Positions 44,458-54,845 of a stretch of DNA of 64,000 nucleotides are shown here, piece by piece. Position 1 is the stretch's first letter, and every line of letters begins with the position of its first letter. The stretch covers positions 3,905,765-3,969,764 of the forward strand of contig CP070751.1 in NCBI GenBank assembly GCA_020348445.1, written 5' to 3'. The position numbers and the translations under genes are program-made. The DNA comes from Thermoplasmata archaeon. Its GTDB lineage: Archaea; Thermoplasmatota; Thermoplasmata; GCA-020350865. Below the pieces are notes generated by a model. It did no database searches and had not been told where the DNA came from. It saw only the letters and a list, made by a program, of their open reading frames with translations.

Positions 44458-45099
44458 CTAGTAGTCTTCAATCTTCTTGGTTTTGGTTTTGTTTAATATG
44501 CGCTGGGTGGTCTTCCATGAATGGCGTGTGTGAGGGGGTGGTTTGCCATTTTTTTCTACCCAGTTTTCTAGAAATCTTATTGTTGTCTCATCAGAGGGAT
44601 ATCCACTTCCTATATCAAAACCTATTTCTTTTTTTATCTTCTCTACCTCAAAATCCCGGGTTGTCTTGGCAATTATGGATGCTGCTGACACTATGGGAAA
44701 TATCTCATCAGCCCCGTGCTTTGAGATTATCTTCACCTTAAAATCTAATTCATTTTGTATGTCCATACCAAAGCGCTCCTCATTCACATCCGCACTGTCC
44801 ACATATGCAGTTTCGGGCCTCAATTTCTCGATTATACTGGCAAATAGTTTTGTTTCGATCTGGTTCATGGTCATACTTTCTCTCATGGTGTCTATATCAC
44901 TTGCAGGTACGATGATTAACTCAGTTTTAGCAATTCGATAGAGCTCTTGGGCAAGTTTCTCTCTTCTTTTCGGGGTGCACTTTTTCGAATCCCTTACATT
45001 CAATCCGGCAAGTTCGGACTCGTTTTCAAGAAGTACGCCTGCCACGACCATGGGACCGATTACGGGGCCGCGTCCTGCCTCGTCCACACCGCAAATCAT
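44458..45099 (-). CDS. rnhB: Ribonuclease HII
   Basis: A 213-residue RNase HII that cuts RNA in RNA-DNA hybrids. GVDEAGRGPVIGPMVVAG holds the first catalytic Asp-Glu pair, TAYVDSADVNEERF the third Asp, and KHGADEIFPIVSAASIIAK the fourth with neighbouring conserved residues. Length and ending are archaeal-like. It is upstream of the SCP2-domain gene by 11 nt, a short leftward operon. Confidence 0.95.
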   Translation of the reverse strand: MICGVDEAGRGPVIGPMVVAGVLLENESELAGLNVRDSKKCTPKRREKLAQELYRIAKTELIIVPASDIDTMRESMTMNQIETKLFASIIEKLRPETAYVDSADVNEERFGMDIQNELDFKVKIISKHGADEIFPIVSAASIIAKTTRDFEVEKIKKEIGFDIGSGYPSDETTIRFLENWVEKNGKPPPHTRHSWKTTQRILNKTKTKKIEDY

Positions 45100-45219
45100 C
45101 TTCTTGGATAATATGTTAGGGGTAAAAAGAGGTTTTGATGGGGGATTCTTTGTTTTTACCGCTAATCTAAATAATTCTATCCTGTAACTTTTGTAGTTCT
45201 ACATATTTATTTATCTTAA

Positions 45220-48200
45220 CTATGTCGCACTTTTTCCACTCAATCCGCAATGGGGGCACTTGATGGTTTCACTTGTTTGGGGGGCCTCGAAAAGATTGTT
45301 ACACTGTGGACACCTTACAGTTTGAGTTTGATCCATCTGTTGTACAGATTTAGAGGTGATTCCTGATTTGGCCCTCATTTTCCACACTGCTACTCCTACT
45401 ATAATACAAATAACGATGATTGCAATTATTAGATAGACCCATAAAATATCCTCATCATTTTTCACTGTTATAGAAAATGCCTCTTCGTGGTACTCCCCTT
45501 CATCATCATAAACCCGAATTCTTATGGTATGCTCTCCATTTTCAAGTTTTGTGGTATCCAGCTCATAGCTCCAATCTGATGTTCCTTCAATCTCCTCCCA
45601 CTCGCCATTGTCAATCTGGATTTCTACCTTTGTGATCTCACCATCGACATCTGAGGCCGTTCCCTGGATTGTTATGGTGCCTGAAACTTCATCGGGAATT
45701 TCCGAGGTGATGGTAAGAGTGGGTTTATGGGGATTGTCCACTGTGATATTTACAGACTTTACCTTCGAATAATCTATACCATCATAAGCCCTTGCAGATA
45801 TCGTGTAATTTCCATCACCCAAGGTAGTTGTATTCCAGGTATAGCTCCACTCGGTTATTCCCTGGGTGTTTTCCCAATCTCCTTCATTGATTTTTATCTG
45901 GACATATTCGATGGTGTCATCGCCATCAAGGTCTGATACTGAGCCGCTGACCGTGACTTCTCCTGATATGGTCCCTCCTGTTGGGGAAAGGATATGGATT
46001 ATTGGGGGAATGTTTCCGCCGTTGTCAACAATCAATGTAATGGATCTGATTTGCGAATACTCGCCAAGATCGTCCTTTGCCCTTGCATAAATGACATGCT
46101 CTCCGTTGCCGTACGTCGCGGTATCCCAGTTATATGCCCAAGAGGCTGTACCCATCGCCGTGTACCAAATACTGTTATCAATCCTGACCTCTACCAATTC
46201 CACATTACCATCATGGTCTGCAGCGGTCCCTTTTATTTGTAATGTACCACTGACAATCTCTCCGCCGGAATGCGATGTTATTTGAATATTTGGAAAAATG
46301 TTGCCTCCATTATCCACAATAACAGTTATGGATTTCTCTTGAGAATAGACACCTAAATCATCCTTTGCTCTCGCATTTATCATATGCTCTCCATTTGTAT
46401 ATGTGGTTGTATCCCAATCATAATTCCAATTTGAGGTACCGATTACCTCCCTCCAAACCTCGTTATCGATTTGGATCTCTACAACCTGAACAAAGCCATC
46501 ATCGTCGGAAGCTGATCCTCTGATTTCTACCCCATCGGATACAGTGACTCCATTTTTTGGATCGGTGATACTAACCTGAGGTGCAATGTTGCCACCATTA
46601 TCTACTGTAACAGTGACAGAGACAATTTCAGAGCTGTCTTCACCATCGTAGGCTTTTGCATATATTATATGCTCTCCATTAGAGTATTTTGTAGTGTCCC
46701 ATTCAAATGTCCAAGAGCTTGTGCCTGTTGCCAATTTCCAACTTGCCTTGTTATCTATGCTAACATAAACAGATTCGATAATACCCTTATCGGGATCATG
46801 GGCTGTTCCTTGGATTGTTACTGAGCCGGAAACAGATCCACCAGAAGGTGATGTTATCTCTAAGGTCGGCGGTATATTTGGATGGTCGATCTCTATTTTT
46901 CCTTGGCTGTAAGAATAGACTGGAGCATGGATGCTGTCATCGATTTTCGCATAGATGTACCAAGTGGTTCCATCTGTCATACCAGTTGTATCCCAATCAT
47001 AGCCCTGTGATACGCCATTATTATCAACTATTCCCGAAGGATATTGATCTGAGGTGTCAATTAAAGTTCCATCATTGCCGGTGTTATCGTTATCATAGTA
47101 CAAACTAATCGTAGCATCGTCATCAGGATCGTTACCTACCCATGAAATAGTGTAAGAATCATCAACTGTGACGAGACCTGATGGAGGAGCAGTGACAGAA
47201 ATTGTTGGAGGATCATTTACAGTTATTGATTTATTTGCTATGTTATTTGTAAGATTTGTCTCGACAATCCCCTCCTCTGGTATAATTTCTACCCAGATTA
47301 TGTGGGTGCCAGTGATTGCTGTCCATTGCATATTTGCCAAATAAGTTTCATCGATTCCTATGGAAAAGGAATCATACCCGATGAGATTTCCCGGTTCAAT
47401 TGAATCCAAATAAAAATTTACAGTTCCATTGGTAATATATTCACCAATGTTGCTAACTGTAGCATTAATAATAATCTCCTCGCCATTTGCCGGGAGGAAA
47501 TTTGAAAATTGAATTTCCTCTGGGGATATCGAAAGGTCGTAACTTTTTGTGCGTTTATGATATATTTCAAGGTTTCCGGTCCTATCATCTTGAAAAACGA
47601 TATGTATGCGGTTCTTGGAATCAAGGGCAATACGAACTGTATCCAGGACCCAAGCATCAGGAGTGCATGAGATTGTCAGGTTCGTATTCTCAATTATTTT
47701 ATTTCCATTATTATCTAATTTTGCGTACCAGATGGTCTGATTATCTGCATTTGCGGCTTCTGTATGTTCCCATAGTATATGGGAATTATTTTCATCATCT
47801 ACCACGATATCACAAAGATTTGTATTAAAATCTGGTGAATCATAAGTTAATCTTAGGTCATTTATTAGCGTATTTCCGTTGTCATCCAATTTAGTGTAAT
47901 AAAGTTCGGCTCTAAAACCACCAGGATGATTTCTACAATCTCCCCAGATTACATGAACATTATCTTCTGGACCAATAGCGATCGATGGTGTGTTAACGCA
48001 CGTATCGACATCACTCAGTCTTATTTCCTCACTCCACTCTGATCCATCGAATTTCTTATAGTGTAAAATATAATTATATCCTCCACCACCGGCTGGTTCG
48101 GTTGTAACGAACACCAAATGGATGTTATTATTGGAATCGATTACTACATCTGGATTAAAGTGCCCATAATCTGGTCGAGGATCATTAGTTGCATATTGTT

Positions 48201-48783
48201 TTAAACTCCAAGTAGAGCCGTTGAAATTGGTATATACGATATCAGGGCTATCAGTAACTGTAGAGTCTGTCCAAAAGACGGAAATATTATTGTTAGAATC
48301 TATTATAATACGATGACCTGGATTAGGTCCATAGCCTCCTAAACCTGCACCCAAAGTTATCATTACAGGTTCACTCCAGGAGTTACCATCAAATTGAGAA
48401 TAAAAAAGTTCATTCTTGTTTGGGGAAGGACCATCCCCCTCCCATACGACATGAAGATGATCATTTTGGTCTATTGCAATAACTGGATGAATTGTCGCTT
48501 CGGTCCAAGAGTCTATTTGAATTCTCTCTTCCCATTCTAACCCATTGTACTTCCGATAATAAATTCCACTTTCACCTGAGGACTCGTTGTAGAATGACCA
48601 AACAATATGAATGAAATCGATAGAATCTAGAGCGAAATCAGGTCTATAAGAATCGATATCATCGAGACTGATATTCTCGTCAGGTTCCCAACTTTTTGAA
48701 GCATTTGATGAAGCCTTTGGCATGAGTATAATAGTGAATAGGAGAAAAATAATAATCGCCAAAGAACAATGTCGATTTCGCAT
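45220..48783 (-). CDS. Surface protein: propeller, CARDB and Ig repeats, membrane helix, zinc ribbon
   Basis: A 1187-residue protein. A signal peptide (about residues 1-26) is followed by a propeller-like domain (about 30-430) with repeated IDSNNNIHLVF-type blades, a CARDB-like domain (about 430-530), a divergent Ig-like domain and five clear Ig-like repeats ending in VTVDNGG or similar. A membrane helix comes near the end, then about 45 cytosolic residues containing a zinc ribbon (CPQC and CPHC). The ATG at 48783 is chosen to keep a positively charged signal-peptide start; the frame extends upstream to 48852. A TATA-like tract immediately precedes the ATG, which is odd. The layout suggests a surface sensor or adhesin. 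Confidence 0.7.
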   Translation of the reverse strand: MRNRHCSLAIIIFLLFTIILMPKASSNASKSWEPDENISLDDIDSYRPDFALDSIDFIHIVWSFYNESSGESGIYYRKYNGLEWEERIQIDSWTEATIHPVIAIDQNDHLHVVWEGDGPSPNKNELFYSQFDGNSWSEPVMITLGAGLGGYGPNPGHRIIIDSNNNISVFWTDSTVTDSPDIVYTNFNGSTWSLKQYATNDPRPDYGHFNPDVVIDSNNNIHLVFVTTEPAGGGGYNYILHYKKFDGSEWSEEIRLSDVDTCVNTPSIAIGPEDNVHVIWGDCRNHPGGFRAELYYTKLDDNGNTLINDLRLTYDSPDFNTNLCDIVVDDENNSHILWEHTEAANADNQTIWYAKLDNNGNKIIENTNLTISCTPDAWVLDTVRIALDSKNRIHIVFQDDRTGNLEIYHKRTKSYDLSISPEEIQFSNFLPANGEEIIINATVSNIGEYITNGTVNFYLDSIEPGNLIGYDSFSIGIDETYLANMQWTAITGTHIIWVEIIPEEGIVETNLTNNIANKSITVNDPPTISVTAPPSGLVTVDDSYTISWVGNDPDDDATISLYYDNDNTGNDGTLIDTSDQYPSGIVDNNGVSQGYDWDTTGMTDGTTWYIYAKIDDSIHAPVYSYSQGKIEIDHPNIPPTLEITSPSGGSVSGSVTIQGTAHDPDKGIIESVYVSIDNKASWKLATGTSSWTFEWDTTKYSNGEHIIYAKAYDGEDSSEIVSVTVTVDNGGNIAPQVSITDPKNGVTVSDGVEIRGSASDDDGFVQVVEIQIDNEVWREVIGTSNWNYDWDTTTYTNGEHMINARAKDDLGVYSQEKSITVIVDNGGNIFPNIQITSHSGGEIVSGTLQIKGTAADHDGNVELVEVRIDNSIWYTAMGTASWAYNWDTATYGNGEHVIYARAKDDLGEYSQIRSITLIVDNGGNIPPIIHILSPTGGTISGEVTVSGSVSDLDGDDTIEYVQIKINEGDWENTQGITEWSYTWNTTTLGDGNYTISARAYDGIDYSKVKSVNITVDNPHKPTLTITSEIPDEVSGTITIQGTASDVDGEITKVEIQIDNGEWEEIEGTSDWSYELDTTKLENGEHTIRIRVYDDEGEYHEEAFSITVKNDEDILWVYLIIAIIVICIIVGVAVWKMRAKSGITSKSVQQMDQTQTVRCPQCNNLFEAPQTSETIKCPHCGLSGKSAT

Positions 48784-49240
48784 AAAATTATATATATTAA
48801 ACCTTAGATAAGAATATATCGGTTTACGAGGGCCAGGAATAATTCGCAACAAAATAATGTAATAGTAATCTAGTTGTGTTACCTTAATAACCTCTCAAAT
48901 CTTAAAGGAGTCTGCCATCCCCTTTCTACTTTTATCTTTTCGGAAGCTTCTGGTTCCACATAACCCTTTTCGCTATCTCCAAGAAGAGGCGATACTCTTC
49001 TTCTGTATTTTCAAAGATCTTTCAAACTGTCTTTCGCATCTCCATCCAAATATAGAGGGTACAGTTTTAGCGTGTTAATTTTGAATCGAGGTTATATGCA
49101 TAGAAAAACTTATATCTCTACATATTATACAAGATAAATGGGATAAGATATAAATGGGATAAGATAGAGGAGTTGGGGATAAGATAGGGGAGTTGTGCCT
49201 TTGCACAATTTATACCAAATTAAAAAAGGAGGGTAGCTTT
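48784..49240. other. Intergenic region with tandem repeats and possible gene remnant
   Basis: This 457-bp divergent region holds the nested tandem repeats at 49135-49195. Minus-strand translations between about 48890 and 49050 give short fragments without intact frame, such as one ending in GWQTPLRFER, which look like a decayed gene but match nothing I can name. Confidence 0.35.
49135..49195 (+). repeat. Nested short tandem repeats in the phosphodiesterase leader
   Basis: A perfect 16-bp repeat, TAAATGGGATAAGATA, occurs twice in tandem (49135-49150, 49151-49166). It overlaps a 20-bp repeat, GGGATAAGATARRGGAGTTG in essence, at 49156-49175 and 49176-49195 with one mismatch. The array ends 45 nt before the ATG of the phosphodiesterase gene. 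Confidence 0.75.
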
Positions 49241-52200
49241 ATGGGAAGGATAGAATTTAGAAAGGTCAAAGGAATAAAAAGTGTTTTTGGTATTGTGATC
49301 GGGATTGTATTGGTATTAAGTGGAATTCAGTTTTGGACAGCGGGCAATGTCGAAGCAACAAGTCCTAGTACTTTTGATATGTATACGACGGAGAAAGTAC
49401 ATGAGATAGGAAATGCTCCTGGGCAACGTCAAACCACTTTTGATATTGAACTAAGAAATTTTGCTGATGAGGAAAATACCGTTGATTTATCCATTGAATG
49501 GGATCCATCTCAACCACCAGATTGGAGCGCTGATATAAACCCCAATCCAGTTGATATTCCTCCTAGAGTTTCAAGTACCCAACCTGGAATAGCTTTTACA
49601 TTTCTTACAGTCACAGCGCCCAATAATCTACCGGTCGATAATATATATGAAGACAATCCAGTGACAATTAATGTTATTGGAGACTCACAACTTCCAGAAG
49701 ATTCATATATAAATATTATCTCTGTTGCCGTGATAATGAATACATACGATGCAGATATCTTTTGTGAAGAGCCGTTTAAAATGGCATTACCTGGTGAAAC
49801 AGTTAATGATGTTATTGCTGAATATTTAATAACAGTAACAAATGGAGGAAGAATCGATGATGTATTTGATTTGATACCTGTGGGAGACTGCCTTGATCCA
49901 ACAGGACCATGGGACACCAAGTTCTACTTTTATGATCCGAACCCAGGAAACCCTCGCGTTGAGTTACCTAAAGGTAATGGCCACCCCAACTATTACGATA
50001 CTGGAACATTAGCACCAGAAGGTTCTCTTGATATTATTATGGAGATTATTACTACCACTGGATCGGAACCTAAGTACTATAAAGGAGACATTACGGTAGT
50101 TGCAGATTCTATTAACGATGGTGGTGATAAAGCCAAAAACAATGATCAGGCTCTCACAACAACGCTTATCGTCGGTTTATTATCTTGTATTTCAGATGAA
50201 TTCCCAGACGATCCTCATTTTTATTATGAGAATGATTTTCGTGGTCATAATGTAAATCCAGCATCTAGCACCTCCTATAAAATTATTGTTTTTAAAAGGC
50301 AAGCCGGAACATATAACGTTAATTTAAATATTGTTTCTCCCCTCCCAGATTATTGGCATTATAGCATAACTCCGTCATTGATACATTTCAGCGCCGGAGA
50401 GCCCGTTGGGGCATATAGAAACGCAACACTTATAGTAACAGCGCCGGCAAATGCAATTCTGGGCAATTATGTAGAAACGGTGGTGAGTAGCGAGGATTCC
50501 GTGGATTTGGATTCTGTAAAGGTAAAAACAAAAGTAACAAGCGACAGAAAGGTCTATATTTTGAATCTAGACGCAGTTGGTCCCCGTTATCTTGATTTGG
50601 CAAGAGATGGTACAGACTGGACTTCTGGAGATGAGAGATTAATGCCAAATATCTGGCAATTGATTCAGACCGGTAGTAGGTATACCGGGACCACCGATTG
50701 TTTACCTGCGGTTACGGATTGTAATCATGTGAGTATTATCACATCCACGCCAACAGGAGTGCACGGTATCCCTGGAGTCGGTGCATATTATACAGGAATG
50801 GACCCTACAGATAACTACCCGAAAATTGCTGGGCCATCCCCGCAATTGATAGTGGATCAGGGAATTGAAACAATTTACGATACTCTTTATGATTCCAAAC
50901 CAGAACTTAGAACCGGTGTAATAGTGGGCAAGAACTGGGTTGCTGAATTATTCAATGGAGATGATTGCGATATCATGGCACATGGGCAAACCCATCCTTT
51001 TTATATGAGGGAACCAGGTTGGGCAAAATTTGGTGACTATGCACCAGGAAGCGATACAGATATTCCTCCTGGGGATACCGGTTTTTCCGATTATCATCTA
51101 ATAACAGATCAGATTGATCAACAGACCGACTCTATTTTCACAGTCCCGGGTGAGATAGCAAGACATTTCCCAACAGATAAATGGGTTGTGGATTCGACGA
51201 TAGAAATGATCGAAAATGAGGATCCAGATTTTATCTACGTACTTCTTGCTAATGGCGATGATTCAGGACATGCCTATGGACACGCATGGGATCCCAATGT
51301 GGATCCGAGAACCATTAATATCCATGCAAATCCAGAAGATATGCTCGATACAATGGCAGAGGTGGACCGTCAAGTAGGGAAGTTTCTTGCTTACCTAGAT
51401 CAAACAAATAGATACGAAGATTCTATTGTAGTGGTAACAGCCGATCATGCTATGACAACACACGCTCAATATAACGAGATTGATATAAAAGAATATTTAT
51501 TGCACAAGGATATCATAATGGGACGCGATTATGATTTTATTTTCTCTGAGGGCTCTTTTATTTGGATATTTGGAATTGAGAATGATCCTCCAGGTCCTGG
51601 AGTCGAACATGTCGAAGAAATACTTGAAATCGATTTTAATAACGACTTCCCTGGACGACTTTGGGAGGTCTTGAGCGTTACTGATACAAAAAACGAACAA
51701 AAGGATAATATGAACACTTACGACGGAAAAGATTTCGCCCTCTTTAATCAAATATATTATGATCACAATGATTTGGATATAACAACAATAAAGCAACCGG
51801 ATATAATTATTTATACAGATACGGTCACCGGTACAGACACAACGAGCGGCTTGTTTGAAAATGTTGGATATGTTGATGCAATAATAGGAGGAGCGAACGC
51901 TTTAAATATTGATATAGACTTGTTATATATTCCAAGGGAAGGGAGAGTACCTTATCTCATAGGCAATCATGCTACTTGGAGTGAACAACATGTTCCCTTA
52001 ATTTTCCATGGTCTGGGAATACAACAGGGATATGAAAATACTGATGATATTTTTGGAGGGACGACTACGATGGATATAATGCCAACCATATGTGAAATTA
52101 ACAATTGGCCCCAACCAAATGATGGTAATCCTGATATGGCGGGAAAAGTCCTAAACGATTGTTTTTCTGACACGAATAAGATAACGGTAAGTCCCGATGG

Positions 52201-54313
52201 AATTGGTGATTATTCAACGATTCAAACTGCAATTTCTGCCGCAAATCCGGGGGATGTCGTTTTTGTAACGTCAAATTCAATTGGAGGAAATCAAGAGACG
52301 ACAACATATAAAGAATCTATTACTATAGATAAATCGATATCACTCATAGCTGATCGGGTACTTCCACCCATGATTCTGGGAGATCGATGGGATGAACCTC
52401 CAACAAATTATGATATAATTACGATAACAAGCAACGCTAATCATGTAAAAGTAAAAGGTTTCGAGATAAGTTCAAGCGGGGGTTATGGTGTACTCATTGA
52501 TTCGGGTTGTGATAATAATCTAATTTATGGAAATTCTTTCACCTTGAATGGCCACAATGCTTTGGATCTTGGATCAGATAATAGATGGTATAACGGATAT
52601 TATAGAGGGGATATGGAGTTGAATTTTGAAGGCGATGGGGAAAAGTATGAATATTTCGGAGGAGGAAATCTCTGGTTTGGGCCTAATTGGGGTCCAGAAT
52701 GGCCAGTATGGAGTGTAGCGGACCTAATAAATAATAACAAATATAGTTTGGACGAGTTTAGTGGAGAGAAAAGTTCAGCTGATGAAGACCAAACCGAACC
52801 CTATGGCGACTATATCAGTGATATAAGTTATATAGATCAACTCGGTAATGTTGAAGATTGGTATCCAATAGCTTATGAGTTAATCTGGTACGAAGAGAAA
52901 TCGAACTGGATTGTTTCAGGTTTCGATGTGAGAAATTCAGCCAAGATTATTTTGTCAGGAGATCTGATAATAACTTCTGGGGCCACTTTGATGTTGATAA
53001 ATTCTGATTTGGTCATGAATAGTTTATACGACGGCGAGTATAACATAATAATTGAAGAAGGAGGGAAACTACTCCTAAGTACGTCAGAGGTATATGCAAA
53101 TAATCCGTTAAATAGATACGGAATTTACGGGGATGGAGAAATAACTCAGGAATTTAGTAATATAAGAGATGTTCATCCATACAGTACATTTGGAAGATGC
53201 GAGGACAGGATATATTATGGTGATCCTCTAGATGAGTACACAACTTTAGACATCCAGTTCCCGGTGGGAGGGGGTGAGGAAATCGCCTATCTGATGCTTC
53301 CAAGAACAGCTGATGTATTTTACGCAAGTTTCGACCTGACTGGAGAACCCATCGATTCGAACTTCCCAACAGATCCCGCAGTCGATGTTGGAAATGACCA
53401 AATTGTTGAGTGGTCATACATGGGCCCACTGACCACAACAATACAGGTATCGGACCTTAATACAATACCGATCTTCGAAATATCTGTTCAGGAATATTTG
53501 GATGAATATCAACCAGACGAAAACGGATTCATTTCCATACCGATGTTGTTCAGCTCAGTATCTGAAGGTGAACTAATAATATCAAACCTTGAGATTGGGT
53601 ATACGACCCGATGGACGTGGGCGGAATTTTCTCAATCCCATTCAGGTCTAGATTGTTATTATAATAAGTACGCTGTTGACATTTATTACACCGGTGATGG
53701 AGAAATAAGAATAGACGATTCCCTTTGTCCAAGCATAGATTATTCAATTACAATTCCGGAACAAAACTGGGTTAAACCTGCTACAGTAAAACATTGTTAT
53801 TATGATGAGAATGATGATGGTATAGTTGATGGAACATCGATACCCGAGTCCACTTTAGTGATGTATTGGTGGGATGAGAACACTCATGATTGGGTGCCAA
53901 CTACTGATATTTTCGGCGAAGAAAACACAGGTGTAAAAGCCGTTGATAACTTCGTATGGACGAATGTGGATCATTTTAGCAGCTTTACTACAAAAGGAAG
54001 CTATGTTCCAAGAGCTGAAACTGATGAATTAATCAATACAATCATTTACATGGATATTCCTCATGGGATAAAAACTAGCTTATTAGCTAAATTGGAAGTT
54101 ACATTAACTTACCTTAATGCAGCACAGGACCACTTCATTAATGGAGATTTAGATCTAGGTAATGAGGATTTAATATCTGCTAATAATAAACTCAACGATT
54201 TCATAAATGAGGTTGAAGCCCAGAGGGGTAAAACAATTAGCGAAGAAGATGCGGAAATATTGATAAATGACGCCCAAGAGATCGTTGACCTAATCGATGA
54301 AGCTTTTGTATAA
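49241..54313 (+). CDS. Secreted phosphodiesterase/beta-helix/FIMAH protein
   Basis: A 1690-residue secreted protein. After an N-terminal signal (GIVIGIVLVLSGIQFW), a beta-rich region of about 400 residues leads to an alkaline phosphatase-superfamily domain (about 435-930). Its metal and nucleophile sites are present: LDAVG Asp, the T in VTDCNH, DDSGHAYGH, TADHAM and FHGLG, matching type I phosphodiesterases. A beta-helix (about 980-1260) starts VSPDGIGDYSTIQTAISAA, and a C-terminal FIMAH-like domain (about 1595-1690) ends the protein. AAGGAGGGT lies 8 nt before the ATG. There is no clear membrane anchor. Its substrate may be a phosphodiester polymer or glycan at the cell surface. Confidence 0.75.
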   Translation: MGRIEFRKVKGIKSVFGIVIGIVLVLSGIQFWTAGNVEATSPSTFDMYTTEKVHEIGNAPGQRQTTFDIELRNFADEENTVDLSIEWDPSQPPDWSADINPNPVDIPPRVSSTQPGIAFTFLTVTAPNNLPVDNIYEDNPVTINVIGDSQLPEDSYINIISVAVIMNTYDADIFCEEPFKMALPGETVNDVIAEYLITVTNGGRIDDVFDLIPVGDCLDPTGPWDTKFYFYDPNPGNPRVELPKGNGHPNYYDTGTLAPEGSLDIIMEIITTTGSEPKYYKGDITVVADSINDGGDKAKNNDQALTTTLIVGLLSCISDEFPDDPHFYYENDFRGHNVNPASSTSYKIIVFKRQAGTYNVNLNIVSPLPDYWHYSITPSLIHFSAGEPVGAYRNATLIVTAPANAILGNYVETVVSSEDSVDLDSVKVKTKVTSDRKVYILNLDAVGPRYLDLARDGTDWTSGDERLMPNIWQLIQTGSRYTGTTDCLPAVTDCNHVSIITSTPTGVHGIPGVGAYYTGMDPTDNYPKIAGPSPQLIVDQGIETIYDTLYDSKPELRTGVIVGKNWVAELFNGDDCDIMAHGQTHPFYMREPGWAKFGDYAPGSDTDIPPGDTGFSDYHLITDQIDQQTDSIFTVPGEIARHFPTDKWVVDSTIEMIENEDPDFIYVLLANGDDSGHAYGHAWDPNVDPRTINIHANPEDMLDTMAEVDRQVGKFLAYLDQTNRYEDSIVVVTADHAMTTHAQYNEIDIKEYLLHKDIIMGRDYDFIFSEGSFIWIFGIENDPPGPGVEHVEEILEIDFNNDFPGRLWEVLSVTDTKNEQKDNMNTYDGKDFALFNQIYYDHNDLDITTIKQPDIIIYTDTVTGTDTTSGLFENVGYVDAIIGGANALNIDIDLLYIPREGRVPYLIGNHATWSEQHVPLIFHGLGIQQGYENTDDIFGGTTTMDIMPTICEINNWPQPNDGNPDMAGKVLNDCFSDTNKITVSPDGIGDYSTIQTAISAANPGDVVFVTSNSIGGNQETTTYKESITIDKSISLIADRVLPPMILGDRWDEPPTNYDIITITSNANHVKVKGFEISSSGGYGVLIDSGCDNNLIYGNSFTLNGHNALDLGSDNRWYNGYYRGDMELNFEGDGEKYEYFGGGNLWFGPNWGPEWPVWSVADLINNNKYSLDEFSGEKSSADEDQTEPYGDYISDISYIDQLGNVEDWYPIAYELIWYEEKSNWIVSGFDVRNSAKIILSGDLIITSGATLMLINSDLVMNSLYDGEYNIIIEEGGKLLLSTSEVYANNPLNRYGIYGDGEITQEFSNIRDVHPYSTFGRCEDRIYYGDPLDEYTTLDIQFPVGGGEEIAYLMLPRTADVFYASFDLTGEPIDSNFPTDPAVDVGNDQIVEWSYMGPLTTTIQVSDLNTIPIFEISVQEYLDEYQPDENGFISIPMLFSSVSEGELIISNLEIGYTTRWTWAEFSQSHSGLDCYYNKYAVDIYYTGDGEIRIDDSLCPSIDYSITIPEQNWVKPATVKHCYYDENDDGIVDGTSIPESTLVMYWWDENTHDWVPTTDIFGEENTGVKAVDNFVWTNVDHFSSFTTKGSYVPRAETDELINTIIYMDIPHGIKTSLLAKLEVTLTYLNAAQDHFINGDLDLGNEDLISANNKLNDFINEVEAQRGKTISEEDAEILINDAQEIVDLIDEAFV

Positions 54314-54845
54314 TAGGGGTATTGGAAATACCTTAGAAATCAAATCTCCTTAGGACCTTCAATATTACTACTTATCGAATAAGGTAATGAGATACTATTG
54401 AACTAGCAAATCCTTGATTTCAAGCGGACTACCGATTGCCATTCAAAAAACCCGCTTTCCTTTGGTTTATAATAATGCTTAACAAAATGCCACATCTTAT
54501 TTCTACAATATATACATCCAGAGCAATTCCCTTCAGCCTTTTAGAAAAGCGTTGACTAAAATCTAGGGGATAAGCCTCCATACAAACCTTCAGCTTACTT
54601 TTTCACTCAAGCCATCGGTCCAATCCCTATCCTTCCTAGCATAATTTTTCATTACTATCTGATCCTGAGTTATTATCCTCTTGATGGGAATGGAGCCATC
54701 TACTTTTTCTTTAAAAATCGTCGCTACAATATTGCGTAAGAGCCGAAATTATAAATAGACAAAAAAACATTATTAACATCGAGGTTAGGAAGGGAACGCC
54801 GGGAAGGGCGTTTCTAACGAAGTTGATGATAAGGGAGTTTCAAAA
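54314..54845. other. Intergenic region with decayed coding look
   Basis: This 532-bp region has no intact gene. Minus-strand frames give short open pieces interrupted by stops, for example one with a CSGCIYC-like Cys cluster about 54500 and a KESGFFEWQSVVRLKS piece about 54440, suggesting a dead gene, perhaps transposon-related. An AATTATAAATAGAC element near 54748-54761 is a plausible TATA box for the next gene. Confidence 0.35.

Noticed and set aside
54400..54700. Intact transposase gene
   Set aside because: No frame remains open beyond a few dozen codons and no terminal inverted repeats or target duplications were found; at most a remnant.
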